Of a DNA stretch of 63,163 bases, positions 34,107 through 44,202 are shown piece by piece. The stretch lies in contig CADATO010000011.1 of assembly GCA_902790905.1 (NCBI GenBank), positions 1-63,163 on the forward strand. Reading direction: 5' to 3'. Position 1 is the first letter of the stretch, and every line of letters starts with the position of its first letter. Made by a program: the position numbers and the translations under genes. The DNA is from an uncultured Eubacteriales bacterium (lineage in GTDB: Bacteria; Bacillota; Clostridia; Peptostreptococcales; Anaerovoracaceae). The notes beneath the pieces were generated by a model. It ran no database searches and had not been told where the DNA came from. It was given only the letters and a program-made list of their open reading frames with translations.

Positions 34107-34134
34107 CCTCCCGGCATCGCGCCGGGAGGTTTTT
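34107..34134 (+). terminator. terminator after the ECF S component
   Basis: CCTCCCGGC-ATCGC-GCCGGGAGG followed by TTTTT; the 9 bp stem is perfect. Confidence 0.93.
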
Positions 34135-34205
34135 GCGTACCCGGATATCGTGTATAATGAAATAACCGGGCGCGGATCACAGCTGCCCGGGCAGGGAGGT
34201 GCACT

Positions 34206-34943
34206 ATGAACGAACAACTGAAACAGATCATCGAAGACAGCAAGCGGATCGTCTTCTTCGGCGGTGCCGGCGTCAGCACGGAGAGCAATATCCCGGACTT
34301 CCGTTCCGAGACGGGGCTGTACAACGCACAGCGCGATTACGGCCACTCGCCCGAGGAGATGCTGTCGCACTCCTTCTTTATGCAGAAGACGCAAATCTTT
34401 TTTGATTACTATAAGAACAACCTGATCTACCGCGAAGCCATGCCAAACCGCGCTCATCTGGCGCTGGCAAAGCTCGAGGAGGAGGGCAAGCTCATCGGCG
34501 TCGTCACGCAGAACATCGACGGGCTGCACCAGAAGGCGGGCAGTAAAAACGTGTTCGAGCTCCACGGCTCGGTGATGCGCAATTTCTGCATGAAGTGCGG
34601 GAAGGCATTCGATCTTGACTATGTGCTCGACGAATCGCACTGCACGGTCGGCGTACCGAAATGCGACTGCTGCGGCGGGATCGTCAAGCCGGACGTCGTT
34701 CTCTACGAAGAACCGCTCGACAGCGATGTCATCGAAGGCGCAGTCGATGCGATCTCGCGGGCGGACACGCTCATCATCGGCGGCACGAGTCTGGCGGTCT
34801 ATCCGGCGGCGAGTTTCATCCACTATTTCCGCGGGGATAAGGTCGTCCTGATCAACAAGAGCAAGACGATCAATCCGGTCCGCGTGGACCTTGAGATCAA
34901 CGAGCCGATCGGGCAGGTGCTCGGGGACGTAACAGGCGTATAA
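34206..34943 (+). CDS. cobB: NAD-dependent protein deacylase, sirtuin
   Basis: 245 residues. NAD-binding motif GGAGVSTESNIPDFRSETGLY, TQNIDGLHQKAG, catalytic His in VFELHGSV. The zinc ribbon Cys pairs are CMKCG and CDCCGG. It removes acetyl or related groups from lysines with NAD+. RBS AGGGAGGTG. surE follows 42 bp later. Confidence 0.95.
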   Translation: MNEQLKQIIEDSKRIVFFGGAGVSTESNIPDFRSETGLYNAQRDYGHSPEEMLSHSFFMQKTQIFFDYYKNNLIYREAMPNRAHLALAKLEEEGKLIGVVTQNIDGLHQKAGSKNVFELHGSVMRNFCMKCGKAFDLDYVLDESHCTVGVPKCDCCGGIVKPDVVLYEEPLDSDVIEGAVDAISRADTLIIGGTSLAVYPAASFIHYFRGDKVVLINKSKTINPVRVDLEINEPIGQVLGDVTGV

Positions 34944-34985
34944 CAGCCGCCCGGCAGGAACGCAAAAGCAGGAAGAAAGAACGGT

Positions 34986-35807
34986 ATGAACGACAGAAAG
35001 AAGATACTTGTTACCAACGATGACGGCATCGATGCACGCGGCATCCGGATGCTGGTCAGGACGCTGAGCGAAGCGGCGGACATATATGTGTGCGCGCCGG
35101 CGACCGAGCAGAGCGCGACGGGCCACGGCCTGACCATGGGGCCGGGGCGGTACATCGACTTCATCGAACGGCAGATCCCGCACACAAAACTGGCGTATGC
35201 GGTGACCGGCAAGCCGGCCGACTGCGTCAAGATGGGCCTTGGCTTCCTGGAATCGCAAAAGGGCGTCACCATCGACTACGTCTTCTCCGGGATCAACCAC
35301 GGCGGCAATCTCGGCACCGACACGGTGTACTCGGGGACGGTCTCCGCGGCGCTGGAGGGCATGATCTGCGGCAAGTCCGCCGCGGCGGTGTCCCTTGGCA
35401 GCCACCAGGCGGAGCACTTTGAAGCCGTCTGCAAACTGGCGCTTCTTGCCTTCCGCATGCTGGCGCAGCGCAGCGACGACGATCTGACGGTGCTCAACGT
35501 GAACGTGCCGGACATTCCGGAGGAGGAAGTGAAGGGGATCCTTGTCACGCACCTCGGGCGCCGCGACTACGAGGACTTCATGGTCGAGAACGGCGGGGAT
35601 CCGGACAACTTCTCGTGTATGTACCGCGGCACACCGGTGCAGTACGATTCTGATGATCTGTCCATCGACACCATCGCGCACCAAAAAGGCTATGCGACGA
35701 TCACACCGCTGCACCACGATCTGACGGACAGGGCCCGCTATGCAGCGCTGGCAGCGGCCGGACAGGACCTGTCCGAGCGGTACGGGCTGTTCAGACGCGG
35801 AGAGTGA
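34986..35807 (+). CDS. surE: 5'/3'-nucleotidase SurE
   Basis: 273 residues. N-terminal metal site KILVTNDDGIDARGIRML, then PATEQSATGHGLT and the later SGINHGGNLGTDTVYSGTVSAA. SurE is a survival nucleotidase hydrolysing nucleoside monophosphates in the cytoplasm. RBS AAGAAAG. It lies downstream of the sirtuin and may use nicotinamide nucleotides, which is inference. Confidence 0.95.
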   Translation: MNDRKKILVTNDDGIDARGIRMLVRTLSEAADIYVCAPATEQSATGHGLTMGPGRYIDFIERQIPHTKLAYAVTGKPADCVKMGLGFLESQKGVTIDYVFSGINHGGNLGTDTVYSGTVSAALEGMICGKSAAAVSLGSHQAEHFEAVCKLALLAFRMLAQRSDDDLTVLNVNVPDIPEEEVKGILVTHLGRRDYEDFMVENGGDPDNFSCMYRGTPVQYDSDDLSIDTIAHQKGYATITPLHHDLTDRARYAALAAAGQDLSERYGLFRRGE

Positions 35808-35844
35808 GATGGACCCCGGCAGCATGAACATCTGGATATGCTCA

Positions 35845-35873
35845 TTGACAGAAAATAGAAACTTTTATATGAT
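35845..35873 (+). promoter_or_regulatory. promoter of the thiolase gene
   Basis: TTGACA (35845-35850) and TATGAT (35868-35873) with a 17 bp spacer. The leader to the thiolase is about 180 nt and holds a Rex-box-like site and one GCGATTCC octamer (35998). Confidence 0.75.
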
Positions 35874-35913
35874 ACTCCGTAAAATAGCTAAAAAGGCTTG
35901 TGGAATTACCATA

Positions 35914-35931
35914 TTGTGATATTATTAACAA
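35914..35931. promoter_or_regulatory. candidate Rex operator before the thiolase
   Basis: TTGTGATATTATTAACAA agrees with the Rex consensus TTGTTAA-N4-TTAACAA at all but two defined positions. Rex represses fermentation genes, including thiolase operons, when NADH is low. It lies just after the promoter. Confidence 0.6.
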
Positions 35932-36058
35932 AGTAGGATACGTCATAAGTAATCCGCAGGTATTCCCCCTAACGAATGGATACAGAATACATGGGAAGCG
36001 ATTCCTTAGGACGATCAGATAACTATGGATGATGATTAACTAAAGGAGGACATCACCT

Positions 36059-37243
36059 ATGAGAGAAGTAGTAATCGTAAGTGCAGCGAGAACTCCCATC
36101 GGCAGCTTCGGCGGCTCCCTGAAGGATGTACCGGCAAGAACGCTCGGTGCGGTCGCGGCAAAGGCAGCGATCGAAAGAGCGGGCATTCAGCCTGACATGA
36201 TCGACGAAGTCGTCATGGGCTGCGTCCTGCAGGGCGGCCTCGGGCAGAACGTTGCCCGCCAGATCTCCCTGGATGCCGGCGTTCCGAAGGAAGTTCCGTG
36301 CTTCACACTCAACAAGGTCTGCGGTTCCGGCCTGAGAGCGATCAGCCTGGCAGCCCAGATGATCAAGGCCGGCGACGTGGATGTCGTTCTGGCAGGCGGT
36401 GCGGAGAACATGTCCGCAACAGCGTATGCGATTCCTTCCGGCAGATGGGGCGCCAGAATGTTCGACAACAAGATCGTCGACATGATGGTCAACGACGGCC
36501 TGATGGATGTCTTCAACGGTTATCATATGGGCATCACCGCAGAGAACGTTGCGGATGAATTCGGTGTCACAAGAGAAGATATGGACAACTTTGCAGCGGC
36601 TTCCCAGCAGAAGGCGTGCGCAGCGATCGCATCCGGCAGATTCAAGGATGAGATCGTTCCGGTCGAAGTGCCCCAGAGAAAGGGTGATCCGAAGATCTTC
36701 GATACCGACGAGTTCCCGAGAGAAGGCGTTACCGCGGAAGGTATCTCCAAGCTCAAGCCCGCATTCAAGAAGGACGGCGGCAGAGTTACAGCAGCCAACG
36801 CGTCTGGCATCAACGACAGCGGCGCGGCCGTCATCGTCATGAGCAAGGAAAAGGCTGACGAACTCGGCATCAAGCCGCTCTGCAAGATCGCAGGCTATGC
36901 ATCCGGCGGTGTTGATCCTAAGATCATGGGTGTCGGCCCCGTTCCTGCAACCAGAAAAGCGCTGGAGAAGGCTGGCTGGACCATCGATGATCTCGATCTG
37001 ATCGAGGCCAACGAAGCGTTCGCAGCACAGTCCGTCGCAGTTGCAAGAGAGCTCAACTTCCCGATGGATAAAGTCAACGTCAACGGCGGCGCGATCGCGC
37101 TTGGCCACCCGATCGGTGCCAGCGGCTGCCGTATCTTCGTCACCCTGATCTACGAGATGATGAAGAGAGACGCAAAGAAGGGTCTGGCTACGCTGTGCAT
37201 CGGCGGCGGCCAGGGCACATCCCTGCTGGTCGAGAGAGACTAG
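36059..37243 (+). CDS. thlA: acetyl-CoA acetyltransferase (thiolase)
   Basis: 394 residues. Acyl-enzyme Cys88 in [12 protein letters not shown], His in [20 protein letters not shown] and the second Cys in [17 protein letters not shown]. It joins two acetyl-CoA to acetoacetyl-CoA, the first step of butyrate-type fermentation. RBS AAAGGAGG. It is alone, with a good promoter and terminator, and the rest of the pathway (crt, hbd, bcd) is not here. A Rex-like box suggests redox control. Confidence 0.96.
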   Translation: MREVVIVSAARTPIGSFGGSLKDVPARTLGAVAAKAAIERAGIQPDMIDEVVMGCVLQGGLGQNVARQISLDAGVPKEVPCFTLNKVCGSGLRAISLAAQMIKAGDVDVVLAGGAENMSATAYAIPSGRWGARMFDNKIVDMMVNDGLMDVFNGYHMGITAENVADEFGVTREDMDNFAAASQQKACAAIASGRFKDEIVPVEVPQRKGDPKIFDTDEFPREGVTAEGISKLKPAFKKDGGRVTAANASGINDSGAAVIVMSKEKADELGIKPLCKIAGYASGGVDPKIMGVGPVPATRKALEKAGWTIDDLDLIEANEAFAAQSVAVARELNFPMDKVNVNGGAIALGHPIGASGCRIFVTLIYEMMKRDAKKGLATLCIGGGQGTSLLVERD

Positions 37244-37329
37244 TTTCAAAGGAAAGAGACGGCGCAAAAGCGCCGATTGGATCTGCAGCAGGCTCTTTAC
37301 AGAGACTCGCATAGATCATCATTCCATGA

Positions 37330-37359
37330 GAAAGAGGAACCCTTTGGGGTCCCTCTTTC
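37330..37359. terminator. terminator after the thiolase
   Basis: GAAAGAGG...ACCC-TTT-GGGGT...CCTCTTTC with T-rich 3' DNA. It separates the thiolase from the convergent kinase gene. Confidence 0.85.
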
Positions 37360-37417
37360 TTTATCTTTATCGTGGTATTGCTATGCGGCGCTCTCCGTTC
37401 GCGGTGCGCTCTTCCGC

Positions 37418-38860
37418 TTATCGGAGGCGTTCCCGGAACCTGACCGTGAAGGTCGTTCCGTTTTCATCTGTGCTGGTGCACTGGATCGTGCCGTTGTGGT
37501 CCTCGGCAATCGACTTTGCGATGGCGAGTCCAAGTCCGTAGCCGCTGGTGTTTTCTTTATGCGTGCGGGCTTTGTCCGCCCGGTAAAACCGCTCGAAGAT
37601 ATGCGGCAGATCGTCGGCCGGGATAGCGGGTCCCGGATTGTGCACGGCGAGCGTGCATCCCTGCCGCTCCCGCTTGAGAGACACATCGATCGTGCCGTTT
37701 GCGGAGGCGTATTTGCAGGCATTGTCGAGCAGGATGTGGATCAGCTGCCGGATCATCGTGCTGTCGCCTTCGATGTGGATGTCCGGCTCCAGGTCGGGCT
37801 CGATCAGGATGTCGCGCTCAAAGGCGACCGGCTCGAACTGCAGCACATCGTCCATGACCATATCGCCGAGGTCCAGGTCGGACAGCAGCATCTTCTGGTC
37901 GCCGCTGTCGCTGCGCGCCAGGAAGAGGAGCTGGTCGACCAGCGTTTTCATATGTGCCGCTTCGTCCTGCGTGCTCTCCACCCATTTGCGGTCCTCTTCT
38001 GCAAGACCGCGCGCCGGGTCGAGCAGGATGTTGTTGTTCGCAAGGATCACCGTCAGCGGCGTCTTGAGTTCATGGGACGCATCCGCGACGAATTCCTGCT
38101 GGCGGTCCCAGGATTCCTTTACAGGTTTGACCGCCACACGGGCCATGAATACGCTGATCAGGAAGAACAGTGCCATGATGATCAGCCACATGACCCCTGC
38201 TTTCACAATGGTGCTCTGCAGATCTTCATGATAACTTGCGGCATCTGCGAATGCGAGGTAGCGGGTGCCGTCTCTTTCTGCAGTCTGGTAGAACAGGCCG
38301 AGTTCCTGCGATTCTTTCAGTTCAGCGGAGCCGCTTGCGGTGGCCAGAGAGACCGCCTCGTCCAGTTCTTCGTCAGACAGGCTGAACCCGTTAGAGTATG
38401 TTTCCAGATAGGCCCCATCGCTGCTGACCGCTACGGCGACGGTGCCGCTGGGCAGACTGCTGCTGTCGCGCTGCGGCCCGGCAGCCTGTGTGCTGCTGTC
38501 AGGTGCGCCAGGTATCTGCTTTTGTCCGTTCTCCTGCTGCATATCCTGTTGTACGTGCCAGACGGTGGCGTCTTCCGTGCGGTCATCGTCATCTTCTGAC
38601 CTGGCGTCCAGATCAAAGTCATCCTCGTCGTAGGGGGTGAGGAAATAGTACTCTCCGTTGTCATCCTGCGGAAACATCTCGCGGAAATCCCGGAAGGGCG
38701 TCTGCTGCAGAAATCCGATCGACCGCGACAGATCGTCGCTGATCATCTGGCGGGAAAGCCGCGCTTCGTTATAACAAAAGACAGCAAGAACTGCCAGCAG
38801 GACGATGCCTACCAGCAGCATGTTAATGAATACGATCTTATGGTGCAGTTTTTTGAGCAT
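37418..38860 (-). CDS. sensor histidine kinase
   Basis: 480 residues from the ATG at 38860. TM1 (about 8-32), an extracytoplasmic sensor region of about 170 residues that includes a Gln/Ser-rich stretch, and TM2 (about 215-240). The kinase core has the H-box ADASHELKTPLTVILANNNILL, the N-box LLDNACKYA, and GYGLGLAIAKSI. It phosphorylates itself in response to an unknown envelope signal and passes phosphate to the adjacent regulator. Its gene starts 24 bp after the response regulator. Confidence 0.93.
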   Translation of the reverse strand: MLKKLHHKIVFINMLLVGIVLLAVLAVFCYNEARLSRQMISDDLSRSIGFLQQTPFRDFREMFPQDDNGEYYFLTPYDEDDFDLDARSEDDDDRTEDATVWHVQQDMQQENGQKQIPGAPDSSTQAAGPQRDSSSLPSGTVAVAVSSDGAYLETYSNGFSLSDEELDEAVSLATASGSAELKESQELGLFYQTAERDGTRYLAFADAASYHEDLQSTIVKAGVMWLIIMALFFLISVFMARVAVKPVKESWDRQQEFVADASHELKTPLTVILANNNILLDPARGLAEEDRKWVESTQDEAAHMKTLVDQLLFLARSDSGDQKMLLSDLDLGDMVMDDVLQFEPVAFERDILIEPDLEPDIHIEGDSTMIRQLIHILLDNACKYASANGTIDVSLKRERQGCTLAVHNPGPAIPADDLPHIFERFYRADKARTHKENTSGYGLGLAIAKSIAEDHNGTIQCTSTDENGTTFTVRFRERLR

Positions 38861-38884
38861 GGGTGCCTCCCGGCGCAAGAGACG

Positions 38885-39556
38885 TTACTGTTCTTCGATG
38901 ATGTAGCCGACTTTCCGCAGTGCGCTGATCTTTACAGACGAGCCCAGGAAGGCGATCTTCTTGCGCAGGAAAGAGATGTAGGCTTCTACATTGTTGTCCG
39001 ACGCTTCGCTGTCATAGCCCCAGATCTTGGCGATCAGGGTGTCTTTGGTCATCGGGCTGCCCTGGTTGGCGATGAGCAGCTTGAGGAGCTCGAACTCCTT
39101 GAAGTTGAGGTGGGTCGACTTGGCGCCCTTGCTCAGCTGGCAGGTGGACAGATCGAGTTCCAGGTCTCCGAAGGTCAGTTTGTCAGTGATGACTTCGCCC
39201 TGTCTGCGGGTGACCGCACGGATGCGCGCCAGCAGTTCGGACGGGGCGAACGGTTTGGTCATATAGTCGTCCGCACCGGCGTCGAGTCCTCTGACGCGGT
39301 TGTTGATCTCGTTGCGGGCGGTGAGCATGATGATCGGCGTTTCCACCTTCGCTGCACGCGCCTCTTTGGCGACGGTAAAACCATCCTTGCCGGGGAGCAT
39401 GACGTCCAGAACGATGACGTCGTAGATGCCGCTCAGGATATAGTCGAGGCCGCTGTCGCCGTCATGGACGACGTCGACCATGTATTTCTCTTTTTCGAGG
39501 ATCTCTTTGAGTGCCGCTGCGAGGCGGACTTCGTCTTCTACGATGAGTACCTGCAT
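38885..39556 (-). CDS. OmpR-family response regulator
   Basis: 223 residues. Receiver domain with the phosphoacceptor Asp in DVIVLDVMLPGKDG, and a C-terminal winged helix (LTFGDLELDLSTCQLSKGAKSTHLNFKEFELLKLLIANQG...IWGYDSEASDNNVEAYISFLRKKI). It precedes the kinase in the same operon. Confidence 0.95.
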   Translation of the reverse strand: MQVLIVEDEVRLAAALKEILEKEKYMVDVVHDGDSGLDYILSGIYDVIVLDVMLPGKDGFTVAKEARAAKVETPIIMLTARNEINNRVRGLDAGADDYMTKPFAPSELLARIRAVTRRQGEVITDKLTFGDLELDLSTCQLSKGAKSTHLNFKEFELLKLLIANQGSPMTKDTLIAKIWGYDSEASDNNVEAYISFLRKKIAFLGSSVKISALRKVGYIIEEQ

Positions 39557-39675
39557 GGTTGTCTCCTTGCCTGTTTGTGCGAAGCGCCGGACATAAAAGG
39601 GGGACTGTCCGGCGCCTGCTGTATTCCTATCATGCCTGCACTATACAGGGTTTTGCTGAAACAAAACTGAAACCG

Positions 39676-40695
39676 CTACAGCAGGGTGATGCCGCTGCGG
39701 AGTTCTCTTTCAAATTCCTTGCGGTGGACAGGTCCGTGGATGCCCGGCACGCCGCCGGTGTGGAAGAAGATGACGTTGCTGCCGGGCGCGATCACTTCGT
39801 CGTGCACCATCTTGCAGATCGCCAGGAACGTCTTGCCGGTGTAGCAGGGATCGAGGATGATGCCTTCGCGGCGGCCCATGTAGTAGATCGCCTTGCGGAC
39901 GTCGCCGACCGGGTTGTTGTAAGCGCCGAAATCATAGTCTGTTTCGATGTCGAAATCCTCTTCCGAAGGATCTTCCTGCGACAGTCCCGCGAAGTCTTTC
40001 AGGCTGCGGAACAGGCCGGCGGCCGCTTCGCGGACCGGCGGGTCAAACGGTGCGATCGTGACCCCTTTGAGTGCGAACGGGGCACCGATCTCCCGCAGCC
40101 CGGCGAACAGGCCGGTATAGGTGCCGAGACTGCCGACGGTGGTGACAAAGGTGCCGCTTTCGAGCCCCATCGCCAGCGCCTGATCGGTGGTCTCTTTCGC
40201 AACGTCCACGTAGCCCATGGCGCCGATGGCGTTGCTGCCGCCCATCGGAATATAGTACACTTTTTCGCCTGCCGCTTCGTAGCGTTCGATGGTGAGTTGC
40301 ACCATTTCTTCCAGCGGCTTTTTATCTTCCGCGCTGTGGTTGAGCACGACATCCGCGCCCATGATCCGGTCGAGCAGGATGTTCGAGCTGATCTCGCCGG
40401 GATATACATCTTCGGAGACGATCGCGCATTTCATGCCGTATTTTGCAGCTACAGCGGCTGTGAGCCGGCCGTGGTTGGTCTGCGCGCCGCCGACGGTGAG
40501 GAGCATGGTGGCGCCCTGCGCTTTGGCGTCCGCCAGCAGGTACTGGAGCTTTCGCAGCTTGTTGCCGCCTACGCCGAGCCCGGTCATATCTTCACGCTTA
40601 ATATAAAAATGAACGCCCAGATCTTCCGAAACGCCTGCGAGGTACTCGAGAGGTGTGGGAGACGGTACGATGTCGATCTTGGGAATTGTATTCAT
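39676..40695 (-). CDS. D-cysteine desulfhydrase / ACC deaminase family PLP enzyme
   Basis: 339 residues. The fold-type II PLP Lys is in KREDMTGLGVGGNKLRKLQYLLADA and the Asn/Thr loop in GGAQTNHGR. The C-terminal HTGGVPGIHG binds the cofactor. DcyD-type enzymes release sulfide, pyruvate and ammonia from D-cysteine; other members deaminate aminocyclopropane carboxylate or D-serine, and the sequence does not settle which. The gene diverges from glnS. Confidence 0.85.
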   Translation of the reverse strand: MNTIPKIDIVPSPTPLEYLAGVSEDLGVHFYIKREDMTGLGVGGNKLRKLQYLLADAKAQGATMLLTVGGAQTNHGRLTAAVAAKYGMKCAIVSEDVYPGEISSNILLDRIMGADVVLNHSAEDKKPLEEMVQLTIERYEAAGEKVYYIPMGGSNAIGAMGYVDVAKETTDQALAMGLESGTFVTTVGSLGTYTGLFAGLREIGAPFALKGVTIAPFDPPVREAAAGLFRSLKDFAGLSQEDPSEEDFDIETDYDFGAYNNPVGDVRKAIYYMGRREGIILDPCYTGKTFLAICKMVHDEVIAPGSNVIFFHTGGVPGIHGPVHRKEFERELRSGITLL

Positions 40696-40757
40696 AATCG
40701 CTCCTCCTTATATATAGAATAATACCACGGCGTATGGTATAATACCAAAGCAAAATA

Positions 40758-40814
40758 GCGATTCCTGTGCATTTATCAATGCTTGCTGAGAGACTTGCAG
40801 TATGCCGGAATCGC
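40758..40814 (+). promoter_or_regulatory. inverted octamer pair in the glnS leader
   Basis: GCGATTCC (40758-40765) and GGAATCGC (40807-40814) face each other across about 40 bp just downstream of a TATAAT (40738-40743) and before the glnS ribosome site. The transcript could fold into a hairpin. Confidence 0.5.
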
Positions 40815-40835
40815 AACACGTCAAGGAGTAACAAG

Positions 40836-42482
40836 ATGGCTGATAACGAAACCACCAAATCCAACTTTATACACAACTTTATCGACGAAGACCTGGCATC
40901 CGGCAGGTACACCGAGGTCTATACGCGTTTTCCGCCGGAACCCAACGGCTACCTGCACATCGGGCACGCCAAGTCGATCTGCCTGAACTTCGGCACGGCG
41001 CAGAAGTACGGCGGCCGCTGCAACCTGCGGTATGACGACACCAACCCGGTCAAGGAAGACACGGAGTATGTCGACAGCATTGAGGAAGATATCCGCTGGC
41101 TCGGATTCAAGTGGGACAAGCAGCTTTGGGCATCGGGTTATTTTGACAAGATGTACGAGGCGGCGATCAGCCTGATCGAACAGGGCAAAGCCTTCGTCTG
41201 CGATCTGACGGCCGACGAGATCCGTGAATACCGCGGCACGCTGACGGAGCCCGGCAAGGAGAGCCCTTACAGAAACCGCTCCGTGGAGGAGAACCTGACG
41301 CTCTTCCAGGAGATGAAGGAAGGCAAATACAAGGACGGCGAAAAGGTGCTGCGCGCCAAGATCGATATGGCCAGCCCCAACATCAACATGCGCGACCCGG
41401 TCATCTACCGCATTGCGCACGCCACCCACCACAACACAGGGGATAAATGGTGCATCTATCCGATGTACGACTTTGCACATCCGATCGAAGATGCGATCGA
41501 AGGCATCACGCACTCGATCTGCACGCTGGAGTTCGAGGATCATCGTCCGCTGTACGACTGGGTCCTCAACGAGCTCGGCTGGTGGGATCCTCAGCCCAGA
41601 CAGATCGAATTCGCAAGGCTCAATGTGACCGACACGGTCATGAGTAAGCGATTCCTTAAGAAAATGGTGGACGACGGCATCGTGGACGGCTGGGATGACC
41701 CCCGCATGCCCACCATCGCCGGCCTGCGCCGCCGCGGCTATACACCGGAGTCGATCCGCGACTTCTGCGAACGCATCGGCGTGGCCAAGGCCAACAGCAC
41801 GGTCGATGCCGCGCTGCTCGACTACTGCGTCCGCGAGGACCTCAAGAGCAAGGTCGAAAGCCGCAATGTCGTCTTCGATCCGATCAAGGTCGTCATCACC
41901 AACTACCCGGAAGATATGACCGAGGAGATGGAGATGGAGAACAACAGAGAGCGCGAGGATCTGGGCAGCCGCATGGTGCCGTTCTCCCGCGAACTGCTGG
42001 TCGACGGCGAGGACTTCATGGAAGTGCCGGTCAAGAAGTACTTCCGTCTGTTCCCGGGCAATGAGGTCCGCTTCAAGGGGGCGTACTTCATCACCTGCAA
42101 CGAGGTCATCAAGAACGAGGACGGCAGCATCAAAGAGCTGCACTGCACCTACGATCCGGAGACGAGATCGGGCAGCGGCTTTGAGGGCCGCAAGGTCAAG
42201 GGGACCATCCACTGGGTCGACGCGAAGACAGCGGTGCCCGTCACGGTCCGGGACTACAAGTCCCTGATGATGACCGATGAGAACGGCGAGAGCGTGCAGC
42301 GTCCCGACAGCGTCGTGACCCGCACCGCCTATGCGGAGCCGCTCGTCAAAGAGGCGAAGCCCGGTGAAAGATACCAGTTCTTCCGCCACGGCTACTACAT
42401 CGCGGACAGCAAGCTCTGCACGGAGGACGAGAAGGTCTTCAACCGCATCGTCGATCTGAAGAGTAGCTTCAAGATTAAATAG
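40836..42482 (+). CDS. glnS: glutaminyl-tRNA synthetase
   Basis: 548 residues. HIGH motif at 41-44 in [15 protein letters not shown] and a KMSKS-like VMSKRFLKK. The N-terminal class I core is followed by a beta-barrel anticodon-binding domain. ATG 40836 follows CAAGGAG. It charges tRNA-Gln with glutamine. The start of a tight run glnS, yhbY, truA, dCMP deaminase, MATE. Confidence 0.97.
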   Translation: MADNETTKSNFIHNFIDEDLASGRYTEVYTRFPPEPNGYLHIGHAKSICLNFGTAQKYGGRCNLRYDDTNPVKEDTEYVDSIEEDIRWLGFKWDKQLWASGYFDKMYEAAISLIEQGKAFVCDLTADEIREYRGTLTEPGKESPYRNRSVEENLTLFQEMKEGKYKDGEKVLRAKIDMASPNINMRDPVIYRIAHATHHNTGDKWCIYPMYDFAHPIEDAIEGITHSICTLEFEDHRPLYDWVLNELGWWDPQPRQIEFARLNVTDTVMSKRFLKKMVDDGIVDGWDDPRMPTIAGLRRRGYTPESIRDFCERIGVAKANSTVDAALLDYCVREDLKSKVESRNVVFDPIKVVITNYPEDMTEEMEMENNREREDLGSRMVPFSRELLVDGEDFMEVPVKKYFRLFPGNEVRFKGAYFITCNEVIKNEDGSIKELHCTYDPETRSGSGFEGRKVKGTIHWVDAKTAVPVTVRDYKSLMMTDENGESVQRPDSVVTRTAYAEPLVKEAKPGERYQFFRHGYYIADSKLCTEDEKVFNRIVDLKSSFKIK

Positions 42483-42512
42483 AAAGGATGCCGCCCACCG
42501 CGGCGGACGAGT

Positions 42513-42821
42513 ATGATCACACCCAAACAGAGAAAATACCTGAAAGGTCTGGCGCAGGACCTGTCCCCGATCGTCATGATCGGCAAGGCGGGCCTCACCG
42601 ACAACATCTACACGGAGATGCGCAATGCGCTGCGCACCCGCGAACTTGTCAAGGTCAAGCTGCAGGAAGGCTGCGACCTCGATCCCAAAGAGACCGCCAA
42701 CAAGCTGGCGGCGGATCTTGGTGCGGAGTTCGTGCAGGCCATCGGCCGCAAGTTCGTCCTGTACAAAAAGACAGACGACGAGAAGTATAAGGCTAAGAGC
42801 ATCGTGCTGCCGCGCGGATAA
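42513..42821 (+). CDS. yhbY: YhbY-family CRM-domain RNA-binding protein
   Basis: 102 residues. CRM signature TPKQRKYLKGLAQDLSPIVMIGKAGLTDNIYTEMRNALRTRELVKVKLQEG, with the GxxG-like turn IGKAGL. Bound to pre-50S ribosomes in E. coli and related bacteria. It lies 30 bp after glnS. Confidence 0.92.
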   Translation: MITPKQRKYLKGLAQDLSPIVMIGKAGLTDNIYTEMRNALRTRELVKVKLQEGCDLDPKETANKLAADLGAEFVQAIGRKFVLYKKTDDEKYKAKSIVLPRG

Positions 42822-42872
42822 CCGCACAGCGGCAGGGGCGCCGGGATCCGGCACAAGATAAAGGCAGTCGAC

Positions 42873-43709
42873 ATGCGCACCATTCTGCTGACAATCGCAT
42901 ATGACGGCACGGACTACTACGGCTGGCAGATCCAGCCTGACCTTCCGACTGTGCAGGGGGAGATCGAAAAAGCCCTGCACAGAGTGACGGGGAAGGAGAT
43001 CCACATCAACGGGACCGGGCGGACCGACCGCGGTGTGCATGCGTACGGCCAGTGTGCGACCTTCCGGATCGGCGACGGCATTCCGACGGACCGCATCGCC
43101 TATGCGCTCAACAACAGCCTGCCGGGCGGGATCCGCATCGTCAGCGCGGAGGAAAAGCCGGAAGGCTTTCATGCGCGGTTTGACGCAAAAGGGAAGACCT
43201 ACCGCTACAGACTGCTGCTGTGCGGCCCGCACGAGGACGCGGACGGCGCGCCGCAGGCGCAAAGACAGCTGCTGTATCTGCGCAACTACGTCTATCAGGT
43301 GAACCGGCCGCTTGACCTCGCAGCGATGCGCAAGGCGGCGGCAGCGATGGAAGGCACGCACGACTTTGCCTGTTTTCAGGCGGCCGGCGGCGAAGAAAGA
43401 GAAACGACCGTCCGGACCGTGTATCGGGTCGAGCTGACAGAACGATGCCTGGAAGAAGGATTCTTCCCTGAAGAGGAAAGCGCACACGTTCTGGACATCG
43501 ATGTGACCGGAGACGGTTTTCTGTATAATATGGTCCGCATCATGGCGGGAACGCTTGTGGATGTGGGCAGCGGCCGGATCGGCGCGGCGGACGTTCCGGC
43601 AGTCATAGAAAGTGCGGACCGGGAAAAGGCCGGTCATACCGCACCGCCGCAGGGCCTGTATCTCATGCGCGTGTATTTTGAGGAGGATTTCGGACATGGC
43701 GAAGAGTGA
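42873..43709 (+). CDS. truA: tRNA pseudouridine(38-40) synthase
   Basis: 278 residues. Catalytic Asp in [15 protein letters not shown] and the motifs TYRYRLL and [18 protein letters not shown] typical of TruA. It modifies uridines in the anticodon stem-loop. It ends inside the next gene by 14 bp. Confidence 0.95.
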   Translation: MRTILLTIAYDGTDYYGWQIQPDLPTVQGEIEKALHRVTGKEIHINGTGRTDRGVHAYGQCATFRIGDGIPTDRIAYALNNSLPGGIRIVSAEEKPEGFHARFDAKGKTYRYRLLLCGPHEDADGAPQAQRQLLYLRNYVYQVNRPLDLAAMRKAAAAMEGTHDFACFQAAGGEERETTVRTVYRVELTERCLEEGFFPEEESAHVLDIDVTGDGFLYNMVRIMAGTLVDVGSGRIGAADVPAVIESADREKAGHTAPPQGLYLMRVYFEEDFGHGEE

Positions 43710-44190
43710 ACCCCTGGTCAAGCGTCCCACATGGGATGAGTATTTTATGCAGATGGCGGAACTCACCGCCCAGCGTTCCACCTGTCTGCGCCGGCATGTC
43801 GGCGCTGTCATCGTACAGGACAAGCACGTGGTGGCGACCGGGTATAACGGCGCCCCGAAAGGCGTCGCGCACTGTGCGGAGATCGGCGGCTGCCTGCGCG
43901 AAAAGATGGGCATCCCGTCGGGCGAACGCCACGAACTCTGCCGCGCACTGCATGCCGAGCAGAACGCGATCATCCAGGCGGCAACACTCGCCCAGAGCAT
44001 TGAAGGCGCCAGCATCTACATCACCCATCAGCCCTGCATCATCTGCGCGAAGATGATCATCAATGCGGGCATCAAGCGGATCGTCGTCAAGGAAGGCTAC
44101 CCCGACGAAATGTCCGTCAGGATGCTCGATGAAGCCGGCCTCAAGATCGTGATGTTCAACGAAGTCGAGGAGTACGGCGTACATCAGTGA
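43696..44190 (+). CDS. comEB: deoxycytidylate (dCMP) deaminase
   Basis: 164 residues. Zinc site: His and catalytic Glu in LHAEQNAI, and Cys in PCIICAKM. Motifs [29 protein letters not shown]. It makes dUMP for thymidylate synthesis. ATG 43696 after GGAGGATTTCGGAC overlaps truA by 14 bp; a frame starting at 43612 extends too far into truA. Confidence 0.93.
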   Translation: MAKSEPLVKRPTWDEYFMQMAELTAQRSTCLRRHVGAVIVQDKHVVATGYNGAPKGVAHCAEIGGCLREKMGIPSGERHELCRALHAEQNAIIQAATLAQSIEGASIYITHQPCIICAKMIINAGIKRIVVKEGYPDEMSVRMLDEAGLKIVMFNEVEEYGVHQ

Positions 44191-44202
44191 GAAAGGCATA
44201 GG

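Noticed and set aside
40696..40835. A T-box leader before glnS
   Set aside because: No T-box sequence or long stem I is present; only the octamer inverted pair is seen.
40821..44015. Open frame of 1,064 codons on the minus strand
   Set aside because: Antisense to glnS, yhbY, truA and the dCMP deaminase; no credible ribosome site or domain.
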